A stretch of 64,000 nucleotides of DNA from Nonomuraea rhodomycinica (GCF_013363995.1 NZ_JABWGO010000001.1:2303222-2367221); one strand, 5' to 3'. Shown: positions 1 through 8,970, numbered from the stretch's first letter. A program made the numbers and translations. The notes: a model not told the origin generated them from the letters alone.

Positions 1-1227
1 GGTCCCGGCGTCGGCGCGGGTGCCGTCGTCCAGCTCCACCAGGACCCACGTCGTGCCGAGCGCCGAGCGGGCCACGTGCGCGAGGTGCTGGAGCTGGCCG
101 CCGGACTCCGTCAGGGAGTCCAGGACCGTGCCCGCCTGGGCCAGCACCTGGGCCGCCGAGGGCCGCGCCCCGAAGACCAGCCGGTCGGCGAGCGTCTCCA
201 GCCGCGCACGGATCGGCTGGAACACGAGGGTGATCAGCACGGCCAGGGCGACGGCCACGGCGACGGGCAGCCGTTCGCCGGCCACGACGCCGAACACCGT
301 CGCCACGGTGACGTAGAGCAGCGCGATCGCGGCCCACAGCGTCCCGTAGGCGAACGATCCCCGGACGACGACGCGGATGTCGAGGAGCCGATGGCGGACG
401 AGAGCCACCCCGAGGGCGGCGGGGACGGCGCCGAGCAGCGACAGCACGGCCAGGCCGCTCCAGTACGCGTTCCCGTCCCCGGCCACCAGGATCGCGACGA
501 AGCCGGCGGCGTTCAGCAGGACGCCCCCGGCCAGCCAGCGCAGGGGGAGCCGCTCGGCCGGCGGCGCGGAGCGCCGGCGGAACGCGAGCGAGCCGAGGGC
601 GCAGGCGGCGATCACCGGAGTGGCGACCGTGCCGGCGACGGCCATGGCGCTCGCGGCCGAACCGGCCGCGCCGGGCAGCGCCAGGGGGTTGGCGGCGGGC
701 ACCCCGTGATCCACGGCTCCCGGCGCGAACAGCACCCCGAGCGCCCGCACCGCGATGCAGAGACCGCCGATCCAGGCAAGAGGCCGCCACCGGGGCGAAG
801 GCAGCCGCCCGTCGGGGAAGAGCAGCGGGACGAAGATCCAGACGAGCCCGTAGTGCACACCGAACAACGCCGCGGCGACCAGGGCGAGGCCGGCTCCCGG
901 CGCGGTCACCCCGAAGCGGAGGAGGTAGCCGGCCCCGAGCCCGCCCATGCCGAAGCACAGGGCGACGGCCAGCAGCAGCCGGCCGAAGCGGTTGTCCGGC
1001 CGGCGCGTGGCGATCAGCCACGCGAGCAGCGGAAGCGGCATCCCGGCGGCGATGAACAGCCCTTGGGACAGGGGTACGGGGACCCCGCTCTCCAGCACGC
1101 TCCCGGTGATCGAGCCGCCGGCCGCCGTCAGGGCGATCACGGTGGGCAGCGCCCTGGCCGGTCCGCCGGCGGATGTGCGGGCTTCGAGCGGAACGGGCCC
1201 GGCTCCTGCGCCGATGACGGTCAGCAC
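1..1227 (-). CDS. Sensor histidine kinase-like membrane protein, C-terminus cut off by window edge
   Basis: The minus strand is open from about 1227 to the window edge with strong GC3 bias. The translation shows several hydrophobic membrane segments and, toward the edge, the stretch LVRHRLLDIRVVVRGS followed by another membrane pair. This pattern is familiar from the N-terminal membrane domain of actinobacterial NarL-type two-component histidine kinases. The part seen ends in a GAF-like segment; the kinase domain lies outside the window. The start is uncertain: GTG at 1227 has GAGG just upstream but tight spacing, and GTG at 1140 would place the first membrane helix at the N-terminus. It is divergent from the hydrolase at 1482. 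The kinase assignment is inference from the membrane part only. Confidence 0.6.
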   Translation of the reverse strand, partial: MLTVIGAGAGPVPLEARTSAGGPARALPTVIALTAAGGSITGSVLESGVPVPLSQGLFIAAGMPLPLLAWLIATRRPDNRFGRLLLAVALCFGMGGLGAGYLLRFGVTAPGAGLALVAAALFGVHYGLVWIFVPLLFPDGRLPSPRWRPLAWIGGLCIAVRALGVLFAPGAVDHGVPAANPLALPGAAGSAASAMAVAGTVATPVIAACALGSLAFRRRSAPPAERLPLRWLAGGVLLNAAGFVAILVAGDGNAYWSGLAVLSLLGAVPAALGVALVRHRLLDIRVVVRGSFAYGTLWAAIALLYVTVATVFGVVAGERLPVAVAVALAVLITLVFQPIRARLETLADRLVFGARPSAAQVLAQAGTVLDSLTESGGQLQHLAHVARSALGTTWVLVELDDGTRADAGT

Positions 1228-1481
1228 CCCCTCGGGCCGGTGGACGTGACGGCCGGGCCACGGTATCGCAGCCGTGGACGGCGGCGGCACGGCCGGTCGC
1301 CGGGCGAGGGCCCATGGCCGGGCGCGCTGTTCCCCATCAGGCCGATGATGGCAGCGCCGAGCGCGTTCTTCCTGTGGCTGGCCTCAGTTCTTCTCCGGAT
1401 CGCCGCCTTCGCGAGCGTGAGGCCGGCACCCTGGGCCCGCGCCCGCCTCCTGGTTACGTTCGGTCGCCGGAGGTGGACCTG

Positions 1482-2969
1482 GTGGTCAACATGCGAACCA
1501 CGGCCTGGACGAGCGCGATCGCGGCCGGGCTGGCAGCCGTCGCGGCTGCAGTGATCATGCCGGTGAGCCCGAGCCCGAGCGGGCAGAGCACGGGCGACGC
1601 CGCCCTGGCGCGGGCCGTGAGGCAGGTGGCCTCGCCGTGGGCGGGCCACGCGGGCCTGTCGGTCGCGCTGATAGCGGACGGCGTGACCAGGACGGCGGGG
1701 ATCGGCGCCGACCGGCTGCCCGAGGGACGGCCGGTCGGCTTGCGTACGTTGTTCGAGTTCGGCTCGGTCACCAAGGCCATGACCGCCATGCTCTTCGCCG
1801 ACATGGTGGAGAAGGGCGAGGTCCGGCCGCAGACCACGCTCGCCTCGCTCCTCCCCGAACTGCGCGGCTCCGCGGTGGCGGCGACGTCCCTGGAGGAGCT
1901 GGCCCAACACCGGTCGGGCATCCCCGGCGTGGCGCCGTCGCTCGGCGTCCCGGCGCTGCTCGGCAGCCTGGTCGGCGGCAACCCCTACGGCGGGCAGAGC
2001 GCCACGGACGTCGTCGCCGACGCCGTCCGGGCCGTCCCGGCGGGCAAGGGCGAGATCTCCTACTCCAACCATGGCTTCGCGCTGCTGGGCCAGGCGCTCG
2101 CGGCCAGGGCCGGCACCACGTACGGGGCGCTGCTGCGCGACCGTCTCCTCGGCCCCCTCGGGATGCGCGACACGGTCCTGATCGGCGACGCCGCCGCCCT
2201 GCCGGCGGACCGGGCGCGCGGCTACCTCACCTCGGGGCAGGAGGCACGTCCCTGGTCCAGCGAGGGGTACGCGCCGGCCGGGGCGGGCGGCTGGACGACG
2301 GCCGAGGATCTGGCCCGCTTCGTCTCCGCGCTCCTGGAGGGCACCGCGCCGGGGATGTCGGCGACCACGCCGCGCCGGCAGATCGCCCCCGGCGACCAGA
2401 TCGGCTACGGCTGGCGCGTCACCGACGGGATCACCTGGCACAACGGCGACACCGGCGGTTTCTCCAGCTACGTGGGGTTCGACGCGAAAGCCCGGCGCGG
2501 CGTCGTGGTCCTCGGGAACACGTCCGCGCCCGTCGACTCCATCGGTCTGGCCCTGCTCGGCGCGGACGCTCCGACGCCGGGGCAACAGCTCGTCTTCGAG
2601 CTGCCGGCGATCGCGCTCTCGGTCCTCGGCCTGCTGGCCGTGGCCAGGACGGTGGAGGTGGCGACGCGGCGCGGGCGGCGGCGCCTGCTGCCGCCGCCCG
2701 ACCGGCTGAAGCTGCTGACCATGACCTGGCGCGCGATGGTGCTGCTGGCCCTCCTGCTGCCCCTGGGCGCGTGGAACGTCCTGTGGCCCGCGCTGTGGCC
2801 CGCCGCGGCGGCCCTGCTCGCGGCCGGTGTCACGGCGGGGCTCCTGCGCGCTCCCCGGCTGCCTCTGGCGAGGGAGCCCCGGCGGGGACGCTGGGTGACG
2901 TCGGCGGCGTCGCTGCTGCTCTGGAGCGTCGTCGCCGCGGCTCTCGCGGTGGCGTGGGCCGTTCGATGA
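1482..2969 (+). CDS. Beta-lactamase-fold serine hydrolase with C-terminal membrane domain
   Basis: About 495 residues. The N-terminus carries a hydrophobic signal or anchor segment (roughly residues 8-27). The serine hydrolase domain has the class C/PBP nucleophile motif SVTK (Ser95-Lys98), the YSN motif at about residue 194 and HNGDTGG near residue 313, so the catalytic set is intact. After about residue 365 come four or so hydrophobic helices, giving a C-terminal membrane domain that simple class C esterases lack. GTG at 1482 is preferred because GGAGG sits 8 nt upstream; ATG at 1491 is the alternative. The active site probably faces outside the membrane and acts on an ester, amide or D-amino acid substrate that cannot be named from sequence. 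It is divergent from the kinase-like gene. Confidence 0.85.
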   Translation: MVNMRTTAWTSAIAAGLAAVAAAVIMPVSPSPSGQSTGDAALARAVRQVASPWAGHAGLSVALIADGVTRTAGIGADRLPEGRPVGLRTLFEFGSVTKAMTAMLFADMVEKGEVRPQTTLASLLPELRGSAVAATSLEELAQHRSGIPGVAPSLGVPALLGSLVGGNPYGGQSATDVVADAVRAVPAGKGEISYSNHGFALLGQALAARAGTTYGALLRDRLLGPLGMRDTVLIGDAAALPADRARGYLTSGQEARPWSSEGYAPAGAGGWTTAEDLARFVSALLEGTAPGMSATTPRRQIAPGDQIGYGWRVTDGITWHNGDTGGFSSYVGFDAKARRGVVVLGNTSAPVDSIGLALLGADAPTPGQQLVFELPAIALSVLGLLAVARTVEVATRRGRRRLLPPPDRLKLLTMTWRAMVLLALLLPLGAWNVLWPALWPAAAALLAAGVTAGLLRAPRLPLAREPRRGRWVTSAASLLLWSVVAAALAVAWAVR

Positions 2970-2975
2970 CCGTCC

Positions 2976-3025
2976 GCCGCGGACCGTTTGACGGCCCTTC
3001 GCCGCGGACCGTTCGACGGCGCTTC
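2976..3025. repeat. 25-bp direct tandem repeat, two copies
   Basis: Two adjacent 25-bp units (2976-3000 and 3001-3025) both begin GCCGCGGACCGTT and differ at two positions. They lie in the short gap between convergent genes. No termination hairpin of comparable strength was seen there. Confidence 0.8.
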
Positions 3026-3036
3026 GCCCGGGGCCG

Positions 3037-3966
3037 TCAGAGGACGGCGAGCGGGTTGACGGGGCTGCCGGTGCCGCCCTCGATCCTGAGCGGCGCCGCG
3101 ACGAACACGAACTCCGTCCGGTCGCGCGCGCTCAGCTCCTCCAGCCACAGCATCTCCACCAGGTGGACGCCGTGCCGGTGCAGCAGGATGAGGTGCAGGT
3201 CGTCCTCCAGGTCCTCCCCCGCGAGCTGGCGTCCGTCCAGGCCGCCGATCGCCGCGTTGTCCGAGGCGACCACGGCGACGTCCCGCGCGGCCAGCCACCG
3301 GCCGGCGTCCGCCGACAGGCCGGGCTGACCCGACCAGTACTCCTCGCGCGAGCGCCGCCACACCGCCGGCCAGCCGGTACGGACCACCGCCACGTCCCCC
3401 GGCCGCGGCTCGGGGCCGCACGCCGCCAGTTCCTCGGGCGTGATCCGGTGCCCGGCCGGCAGGTGGTCCAGGCCCAGCCGGCGCGGCACGTCGAACAGGA
3501 CACCCCGCCCCACCACCCCGCCCACCTGCTCGATGCCGCACCGGGTGGCCCCGTAGGAGCGCACCCGGGCGGCCGGGTGGCCGTTGTAGAGCTCGTCGCC
3601 GGACCACATGTGGCACAGCGCGTCCATGTGGGTGGTCGTGCCGTGGTGGGACACGATCAGCGCGTCGTCGGCCACCCGCAGCCCCGCGCCGACCGGTCGC
3701 GCGCCCGCCGCGTAGTCGCCGCCGTCCACCGACATGAAGTGCTGCGGGAGCGGCCTGCCCTTCAGGTGCGGCACGGTGCCGGGCGCGGGCGAGGACGTGG
3801 AGCCCCTGATCGGCAGGGCGAGGCTGAGCACCTCGCCCGTGACGGCGGAGCCCAGCGCGTCCAGGACGGTCCCGGGGGTGAGGAGGTTGAGCGTGCCGCG
3901 CTGGTCGGCTGGGCCGAAGCGGCCCCAGTTGTTAGGCTCGGCAACCAAGTAAGCGCTTCCTTTCAT
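3037..3966 (-). CDS. Cyclase-family metal-dependent hydrolase
   Basis: About 309 residues of the cyclase / kynurenine-formamidase-like family. The typical N-terminus WGRFGPADQRGTLNLL is present, as is the metal-binding signature HHGTTTHMDALCH, which matches the family pattern HxGTHxDxPxH. Family members hydrolyse cyclic amides, esters or lactones in degradation pathways; the substrate here is unknown. ATG at 3966 was chosen but has no good ribosome site; ATG at 3987 is in frame upstream. The start overlaps the divergent promoter region and a copy of the recurring 16-bp palindrome (3945-3960), so this gene probably belongs to the same regulon as the CoA catabolic genes further right. Confidence 0.85.
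   Translation of the reverse strand: MKGSAYLVAEPNNWGRFGPADQRGTLNLLTPGTVLDALGSAVTGEVLSLALPIRGSTSSPAPGTVPHLKGRPLPQHFMSVDGGDYAAGARPVGAGLRVADDALIVSHHGTTTHMDALCHMWSGDELYNGHPAARVRSYGATRCGIEQVGGVVGRGVLFDVPRRLGLDHLPAGHRITPEELAACGPEPRPGDVAVVRTGWPAVWRRSREEYWSGQPGLSADAGRWLAARDVAVVASDNAAIGGLDGRQLAGEDLEDDLHLILLHRHGVHLVEMLWLEELSARDRTEFVFVAAPLRIEGGTGSPVNPLAVL
3945..3960. promoter_or_regulatory. Copy 1 of recurring 16-bp palindrome-like operator
   Basis: CCAAGTAAGCGCTTCC lies between divergent genes. In context it matches the copy at 26558: both read CAACCAAG, three bases, GCGCT, two bases, CTT. It is the weakest left half-match of the six copies. It overlaps the first codons of the cyclase gene, which may mean that gene really starts further in. 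Confidence 0.45.
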
Positions 3967-3985
3967 GATGGGTCGGGAGGTCCTC

Positions 3986-5140
3986 ATGTGGTGCGAACCC
4001 CGGTTCTCGCGGGTGCGGGAGGTGTTCGAGCGGCACCTGGCGGACGGGGAGGAGCTGGGCGCCGCGTTCGCGGTGTTCCTGGACGGCGAGCCGGTGGTGG
4101 ACCTGTGGGGCGGCGTGGCCGACCGCCGCACCGGGCGCCCCTGGGCCGAGGACACGCCCGCCTTCGCGTACTCGTGCACGAAGGCCGTCACCGCGACCGT
4201 CCTGCTCCAGCTCGCCGAACGGGGGCTGGTGGACCTCTCCGCGCCGGTCGCGGACGTGTGGCCGGAGTTCGCCGCCGAGGGCAAGCAGGGCGTCACCGTC
4301 GAGCACCTGCTGACGCACGCGGCGGGGCTGCCGGTGGTGGAGGACCCGGTGCCCGTGGCGGAGTTCGGCGACCACGCGGCCATCGCGGCCCGCCTGGCCG
4401 GGCAGCGCCCGCTGTGGGAGCCCGGCTCGGCGCACGGCTACCACGCCCTGTCGTACGGGTTCCTGGTCGGCGAGGTGGTGCGGCGGGTGACGGGCAAGAC
4501 GGTGGGCGAGCTGGTCGCGGCGGAGATCGCCGGGCCGCTCGGGCTGGACCTGTGGGTGGGCGCCCCCGACCCGGTGCTCGCCCGCGCCGCCCGCCTGACG
4601 GCCGCCGCCGGCACGCCCGAGGGACGGCAGGACGCGCCGGCCGGCGGTGAGGGCGGCGCGTTCGGCATGATGGCCAGGGCCGTGCGCGATCCGGACAGCC
4701 TCATGAACCGGGCCCTCGGCAACCCCTCCATGCAGCGGCTCAAGGGCGGCGCCAACCATCCCGTCGTCATGCGCGCCGGCTGGCCCGCCGCCGGGGTCGT
4801 CACCACGGCCCGCGCCCTGGCCGGGTTCTACCGGTCGCTGCTCGCGGGCGAGCTCCTGCGGCCCGGCACGCTCGGCGACGCCCTGCGCCCCCGGGTCTCC
4901 GGGCCCGACCGGGTCCTGTACGTGGACAGCTCCTTCGGTCTCGGCTACATGCGCCCGGCGATGACGTTCTTCGTCCCATCGGCCACCGCGTTCGGCCACA
5001 CGGGGCTCGGCGGCTTCCTCGGTCTCGGCGACCCCGAGCACGGCCTGGCCGTCGGCTACGTCATGAACCGCATGGCCGGCGCTGTCTCCGGCAGCCTGCG
5101 CGCGTACCGGCTCACCGAGGCCGTCTACCGGTCCCTCTGA
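3986..5140 (+). CDS. Class C beta-lactamase-family esterase
   Basis: A 384-residue serine hydrolase of the EstB / class C beta-lactamase family. It shows YSCTKAVT (SxxK variant with Ser and Lys in register), YHALSYG as the Tyr motif, and HTGLGGF near the C-terminus. No signal peptide is visible, so it is likely cytoplasmic. ATG at 3986 is preceded by GGGAGGT with about 5 nt spacing; the upstream in-frame ATG at 3965 has no ribosome site. Family members hydrolyse short-chain esters or lactones. Placement opposite a cyclase-family hydrolase and next to an SDR suggests a role in ring or ester opening in the same catabolic programme (inference). Confidence 0.88.
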   Translation: MWCEPRFSRVREVFERHLADGEELGAAFAVFLDGEPVVDLWGGVADRRTGRPWAEDTPAFAYSCTKAVTATVLLQLAERGLVDLSAPVADVWPEFAAEGKQGVTVEHLLTHAAGLPVVEDPVPVAEFGDHAAIAARLAGQRPLWEPGSAHGYHALSYGFLVGEVVRRVTGKTVGELVAAEIAGPLGLDLWVGAPDPVLARAARLTAAAGTPEGRQDAPAGGEGGAFGMMARAVRDPDSLMNRALGNPSMQRLKGGANHPVVMRAGWPAAGVVTTARALAGFYRSLLAGELLRPGTLGDALRPRVSGPDRVLYVDSSFGLGYMRPAMTFFVPSATAFGHTGLGGFLGLGDPEHGLAVGYVMNRMAGAVSGSLRAYRLTEAVYRSL

Positions 5141-5148
5141 CCGGGCGG

Positions 5149-5904
5149 TCACTGCATCGTGACCCCGCCGCTCACCGACAGGGTCTGGCCGGTGATGTAG
5201 GCGGCGCGGTCGGTGCACAGGTAGGCGACGAGGCCGGCCACGTCGGCGGGCGTGCCGAGGCGGCGCAGCGGGATGCCCCGGGAGATCTTCTCAACCAGCC
5301 CCGGCTCGGCGGCGGACACGCGGCGCAGCATCGGGGTGTCCGTGGGGCCGGGGCAGACCACGTTGGAGGTGACGTTCGCCCGGGCCGCCTCCCTGGCGAG
5401 GGTCTTGGCCAGCCCGAACAGTCCCGCCTTCGTGGCCGCGTACGCGCCCTCGCCGCCCGAGCCCGCCCGCGCCCCGTCGGAGGAGACGAACACCAGCCGG
5501 CCCCAGCCCCGCGCCGTCATCCCGGGCAGGAGGAGCTTGGTCATGAGCATGGGGCCGCGCAGGTTCACCAGCCACATGAGGTCCCAGCCCGCCGGGTCGC
5601 TCTCGGCGAACGGCTCGACGATCGACAGGCCGGCGTTGTGGACGACGATGTCCGGCTCCAGGCCCCGTTCGCCGAGCTCGCGGCAGAACCGCTCCACCGA
5701 CTCGGGCGCGGAGAGGTCCACGGCCAGCGGTACGGCGCCGGTCAGCCCGGCGGCGACCGCGTCGGCGCCGTCCGCGTCCACGTCGGCGACGACCACGCGG
5801 GCGCCCAGGGCGGTCAGGTCGGCGGCTATGGCGGAGCCGATGGCGCCCGCCGCGCCGGTCACCACGGCGCTCCGCCCGTCGAGCCGCAGCCCCTCCATCG
5901 TCAC
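5149..5904 (-). CDS. Short-chain dehydrogenase/reductase
   Basis: About 251 residues of a classical SDR. The N-terminus has TGAAGAIGSAIA for NAD(P) binding, HNAG (the NNAG position, first Asn replaced by His), then SS and YAATK catalytic residues with Lys in place, and PGPTDTPM. The acidic end of the second beta strand (VVADVDAD) suggests NAD(H) preference. GTG at 5904 was chosen because it overlaps the upstream stop as GTGA and follows GGAGGGG by about 7 nt; ATG at 5898 is the alternative. It is translationally coupled to the isochorismatase-like gene. Confidence 0.88.
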   Translation of the reverse strand: MTMEGLRLDGRSAVVTGAAGAIGSAIAADLTALGARVVVADVDADGADAVAAGLTGAVPLAVDLSAPESVERFCRELGERGLEPDIVVHNAGLSIVEPFAESDPAGWDLMWLVNLRGPMLMTKLLLPGMTARGWGRLVFVSSDGARAGSGGEGAYAATKAGLFGLAKTLAREAARANVTSNVVCPGPTDTPMLRRVSAAEPGLVEKISRGIPLRRLGTPADVAGLVAYLCTDRAAYITGQTLSVSGGVTMQ

Positions 5905-6515
5905 CGCGTCCCCTCCCTTTCGCCCGCCTTCCAGCGCTCCACCAGCCGGGACGTCGTCACCCGGGTCGCGAGGAGGCTGACCGTGTGCTTGAGCACGGCC
6001 CGCGCGTACTCCTCCGGGATCCCGGCGACCGCGTCGGTGACCACCGTGACCCGGTAGCCGAGGTTCACCGCCTCCAGCGCCAGCCCCGGGATGCCCAGGT
6101 TCAGCGACACGCCGACGGCGACCACCGACGAGACCCCCAGCGAGCGCAGCGTCATGTCCAGGGACGTGCCGGTGAACGGGGAGAAGCCGTGGTACCGCCG
6201 GCTCTCCAGGTCTCCGGGGCCGCGCAGCTCGGGCAGCACCTCGACGGCCGGCGTGCCCTCCAGCATGTGGGCGGGGTCGTCGAGCAGCGACACGATGAAC
6301 GGGCAGTTGCGGGTGTGGGAGCCCGCCCGGTCGGCGCGGAAGGCGGCGGTGCAGTGGACGACGGGGATCCCGGCGGCCCGGGCGGCGTCGAGGACCGTCG
6401 CGGCGTTGGGCACGACGTCCCGGACCCGGCATGCCGTCACGAGGTCCGGAAATTTCGTGCGATCGCCGATGACGCCCCTCTGCATCTCCATGACGAGCAC
6501 CGCTTCGCGGTCCAC
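5901..6515 (-). CDS. Isochorismatase-like hydrolase lacking the usual catalytic triad
   Basis: About 204 residues with the isochorismatase/nicotinamidase fold pattern. The usual Asp-Lys-Cys triad appears changed: the Asp position reads VMEMQRG (Glu10), the Lys position reads SRRYHGF (Arg), and the Cys position reads GVSLNLGIPG (Gly about 141). It may therefore be a non-hydrolytic or mechanistically different subfamily. GTG at 6515 is chosen because GGAGG lies 4-5 nt upstream. The gene leads a two-gene operon with the SDR, and a copy of the recurring operator lies just upstream (6531-6546). The fold is confident; any activity is not. Confidence 0.8.
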   Translation of the reverse strand: MDREAVLVMEMQRGVIGDRTKFPDLVTACRVRDVVPNAATVLDAARAAGIPVVHCTAAFRADRAGSHTRNCPFIVSLLDDPAHMLEGTPAVEVLPELRGPGDLESRRYHGFSPFTGTSLDMTLRSLGVSSVVAVGVSLNLGIPGLALEAVNLGYRVTVVTDAVAGIPEEYARAVLKHTVSLLATRVTTSRLVERWKAGEREGTR

Positions 6516-6530
6516 CTGGCCTCCATCTAG

Positions 6531-6546
6531 CCGAGCGCTTGCTTGG
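6531..6546. promoter_or_regulatory. Copy 2 of recurring 16-bp operator
   Basis: CCGAGCGCTTGCTTGG; the minus-strand reading is CCAAGCAAGCGCTCGG. It lies 16 nt upstream of the isochorismatase-like start. A possible minus-strand -10 (TAGATG) follows it directly, so binding there would block transcription. Confidence 0.55.
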
Positions 6547-6756
6547 GAGCAGGTCAAGCGTACACGAGCCATCCCCGCCGCCCCGAGTGACACCAGCGCA
6601 ACCTTGGGCGAAATATCGCCAGTCGTGACAACCCGCACCCCGGATGAGACCGTCGAACCCGTAAGACCGCAGCAGCCGGAAAGGCCCGGAGCCGCCCGAA
6701 AAGGCGGCAGCACGCCACGGCGGCGGGCCGGACGGCTCACGTGATGGGGGTTGAAC

Positions 6757-8715
6757 GTGGTCCCTGGGTACCGGGAAGTGCGCCAGCTCGGCGCCGGTCA
6801 CACCGGTCGCGTGTTCCTCGCCACCTACGAGACCACCGGCGCCTACGTGGCGATCAAGTACCTGAACGCCACCCTGCGCAGGGACGCCGAGTTCATGGAG
6901 CGCTTCCGGACCGACGCCGCGTCCCTCGTCGAGATCGACGACCCGCACGTGGTCAGGCTGCACGAGTACGTCGAGACGCCCGGCCGGGCGGCCGTGGTGA
7001 TGGAGCTGGTCGACGGCGTCCCGCTGCGCGCCCTGCTGGCCGAGCACGGCCACGCGAGCCCGGAGGCGGCGCTGGTCGTGCTCAAGGGCACGCTGCTGGC
7101 CCTCGCGGCGGCGCACGAGCGCGGGGTGGCGCACCGGGACGTCAAACCCGAGAACGTCCTCGTGCAGGCCGACGGCACGGCCAAGCTGGGCGACTTCGGC
7201 GTCGTGGTCCACGCCGAGGAGCCGGGCGTGCCCGCCGGGAGCCCGCCGTACATGGCGCCGGAGCTGTGGACGCGCGGCGCCGCCGGGCCGCCCGCCGACC
7301 TGTACGCGGCGGCGTGCCTGCTGTTCGAGACCGTGAAGGGACGGCCGCCGTTCCGGGGCGGCGGCGTCGCCGAGCTGCGCGGACTGCACCTGAGTGAGCC
7401 GGTGCCGCTGGAGGTGGTGCCCGACACGCTGCGCGACCTGCTGCGGCGCGGCCTGGCCAAGGACCCGGCGGACAGGTACGCGTCGGCGCGGCGGTTCGCG
7501 GCCGAACTGGAGGAGGACGCGGTCGCGGGCTACGGCGCGGACTGGGAGCAGCGGGGCCGTCGCCATCTGGCGGAGCTGGCCACGCTGCTCGCGCTCCGCT
7601 TCCCGCTGGCCCCTTCCGGCGCCACGGCGGGGTCCCGTAGGGGCCGGCCGCTGCGCGACCGGCTGCGGAGGGTGCCGACGCTGCCGCCCCACCTGTGGAT
7701 CGCCGGTGCGGCCGTGACCGTCATGGCCATCGCGATCGCGGCGTCGGGCGACCGGCCGGGCCGCGACCCGGGCACTGTGCTGATGCCGCAGGACCCGGGA
7801 AACTCCACGGCCGGCGACCCCGCGGACCCACGGCGCTCCACGACCGGCGACCCCGCGGACCCGGCACGCGGGCGCGCGACCGCCACGCCGCGCCCGTCCG
7901 TGCCCGCCTCGTCGCGCCCGGCCACCTCGGGTCCCGTCGCGCCCGTCCCGGCCTCGTCGCGGCCCGTCCCCTCGGGGCAGGTCTCCTCGGGGCCGCCCGC
8001 GCCCACCTCGTCGTCCGCCGTGACCGCGCCGACGGGCCGCCAGGGCGGGGGCGCGCCGGTGGTCCGCTCCGCCGGCATCGTGCGGTGGAGCGGGTCGGCC
8101 GGGTCGGTACGGGTCTCCGCCGACGGCACGGGACCGGTACGGCTGCGCATCGCGTACACGCGGCGCGACGGCGACGGGCCGGCCCGTACGGTCGCCCGGG
8201 AGACGCGCACGCTGACCGGCGGCACCGTGTACACCAGCGGGGTGCTGCGCGACCTCGGCGACGTGCCGTGCGGCACGCGGGCGCACTTCGGCCTCCTGGT
8301 GGCGACCGAGCCCGCGGCCGACAACGGGCCGCAGATCAGCGAGGTCGAGGTGGACGGCGGCCCCTGCCCGTCGCCGACGCCCACCCCGCCCGGCACGGCC
8401 ACGGCGACCGGAGCGCCCACGCCGACCGCCGGCCGGGCGGCCGCGCCGCCGAGCCCGCCCACCGGCGTCCCGACGGAGCCCGCCAGCGTCCCGACGGAGC
8501 CCGCCGGCCTCACCACCGGAGACCCGGACCACCCCACCGACCCGCCCGGCCTCCGCACCGACGCCCCGGGCGAGCGCGTCGAGCCCGGCAATCCCGCCAA
8601 CCCCATCGACCCCGGCGACCCCGGCGAGCCGGCCGACTTACCCGAGCCGATCGACCTCCTCATCGGTGACCTCACCCACACCGGGGACTCCTCTCCGGCG
8701 GTCCCACGGTCCTGA
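6757..8715 (+). CDS. Receptor-type Ser/Thr protein kinase
   Basis: About 652 residues. The kinase domain occupies roughly residues 1-260 with GAGHTGRV glycine loop, VAIKYL lysine, HRDVKPEN catalytic loop, DFG and APE, so it should be active. A juxtamembrane segment leads to one membrane helix (LWIAGAAVTVMAIAIAASG, near residue 317). The outside part has a Pro/Ser/Thr-rich linker, a compact domain of about 110 residues (around 435-545) and a long Pro/Thr-rich tail. No PASTA repeats are present; I do not recognise the ectodomain. GTG at 6757 has GGGGG 6 nt upstream; TTG at 6751 is possible. It is divergent from the isochorismatase operon and followed by a hairpin at 8971. Confidence 0.92.
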   Translation: MVPGYREVRQLGAGHTGRVFLATYETTGAYVAIKYLNATLRRDAEFMERFRTDAASLVEIDDPHVVRLHEYVETPGRAAVVMELVDGVPLRALLAEHGHASPEAALVVLKGTLLALAAAHERGVAHRDVKPENVLVQADGTAKLGDFGVVVHAEEPGVPAGSPPYMAPELWTRGAAGPPADLYAAACLLFETVKGRPPFRGGGVAELRGLHLSEPVPLEVVPDTLRDLLRRGLAKDPADRYASARRFAAELEEDAVAGYGADWEQRGRRHLAELATLLALRFPLAPSGATAGSRRGRPLRDRLRRVPTLPPHLWIAGAAVTVMAIAIAASGDRPGRDPGTVLMPQDPGNSTAGDPADPRRSTTGDPADPARGRATATPRPSVPASSRPATSGPVAPVPASSRPVPSGQVSSGPPAPTSSSAVTAPTGRQGGGAPVVRSAGIVRWSGSAGSVRVSADGTGPVRLRIAYTRRDGDGPARTVARETRTLTGGTVYTSGVLRDLGDVPCGTRAHFGLLVATEPAADNGPQISEVEVDGGPCPSPTPTPPGTATATGAPTPTAGRAAAPPSPPTGVPTEPASVPTEPAGLTTGDPDHPTDPPGLRTDAPGERVEPGNPANPIDPGDPGEPADLPEPIDLLIGDLTHTGDSSPAVPRS

Positions 8716-8730
8716 CACCCGCGCCGACGC

Positions 8731-8872
8731 GCGAGCCGGCGCACGAAGCGGCGCACGACCCCGGCGCACGAAGCGGCGCACGAAGCGGCGCACAAGCCGG
8801 CGCACGAAGCGGCACACGACCCCCGCGCACGAGCCGGCGCGCGAGGCGGCGCATGAGGCGGCGTGCGAGCCG
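8731..8872. repeat. Degenerate 12-bp tandem repeat array
   Basis: About a dozen diverging copies of a 12-bp unit close to GGCGCACGAAGC follow the kinase stop codon. Short open frames through it are simply Arg/Thr/Lys repeats and are not credible genes. The rest of 8716-9026 holds a short GGGTC triplication (about 8895) and the hairpin at 8971; I see no gene in it. Confidence 0.8.
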
Positions 8873-8970
8873 CCCCGCCGCGCCCGCCCAGATCGGGTCG
8901 GGTCGGGTCGGCGGGTGAGGTCGCTGACGTGCGGCGCGGTGGACGGCGGGACCGCTCAAGGGTTGGGTCC

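Noticed and set aside
76-1554. Plus-strand open frame of 492 codons
   Set aside because: It is the antisense of the kinase-like gene; the translation is Arg/Gly/Gln-rich without domains, while the minus strand has GC3 bias and membrane helices.
5149-8532. One minus-strand open frame of 1127 codons
   Set aside because: It runs through the SDR gene in frame, but beyond 5904 it is the shadow of the kinase and isochorismatase genes; composition is Arg/Gly-rich nonsense.
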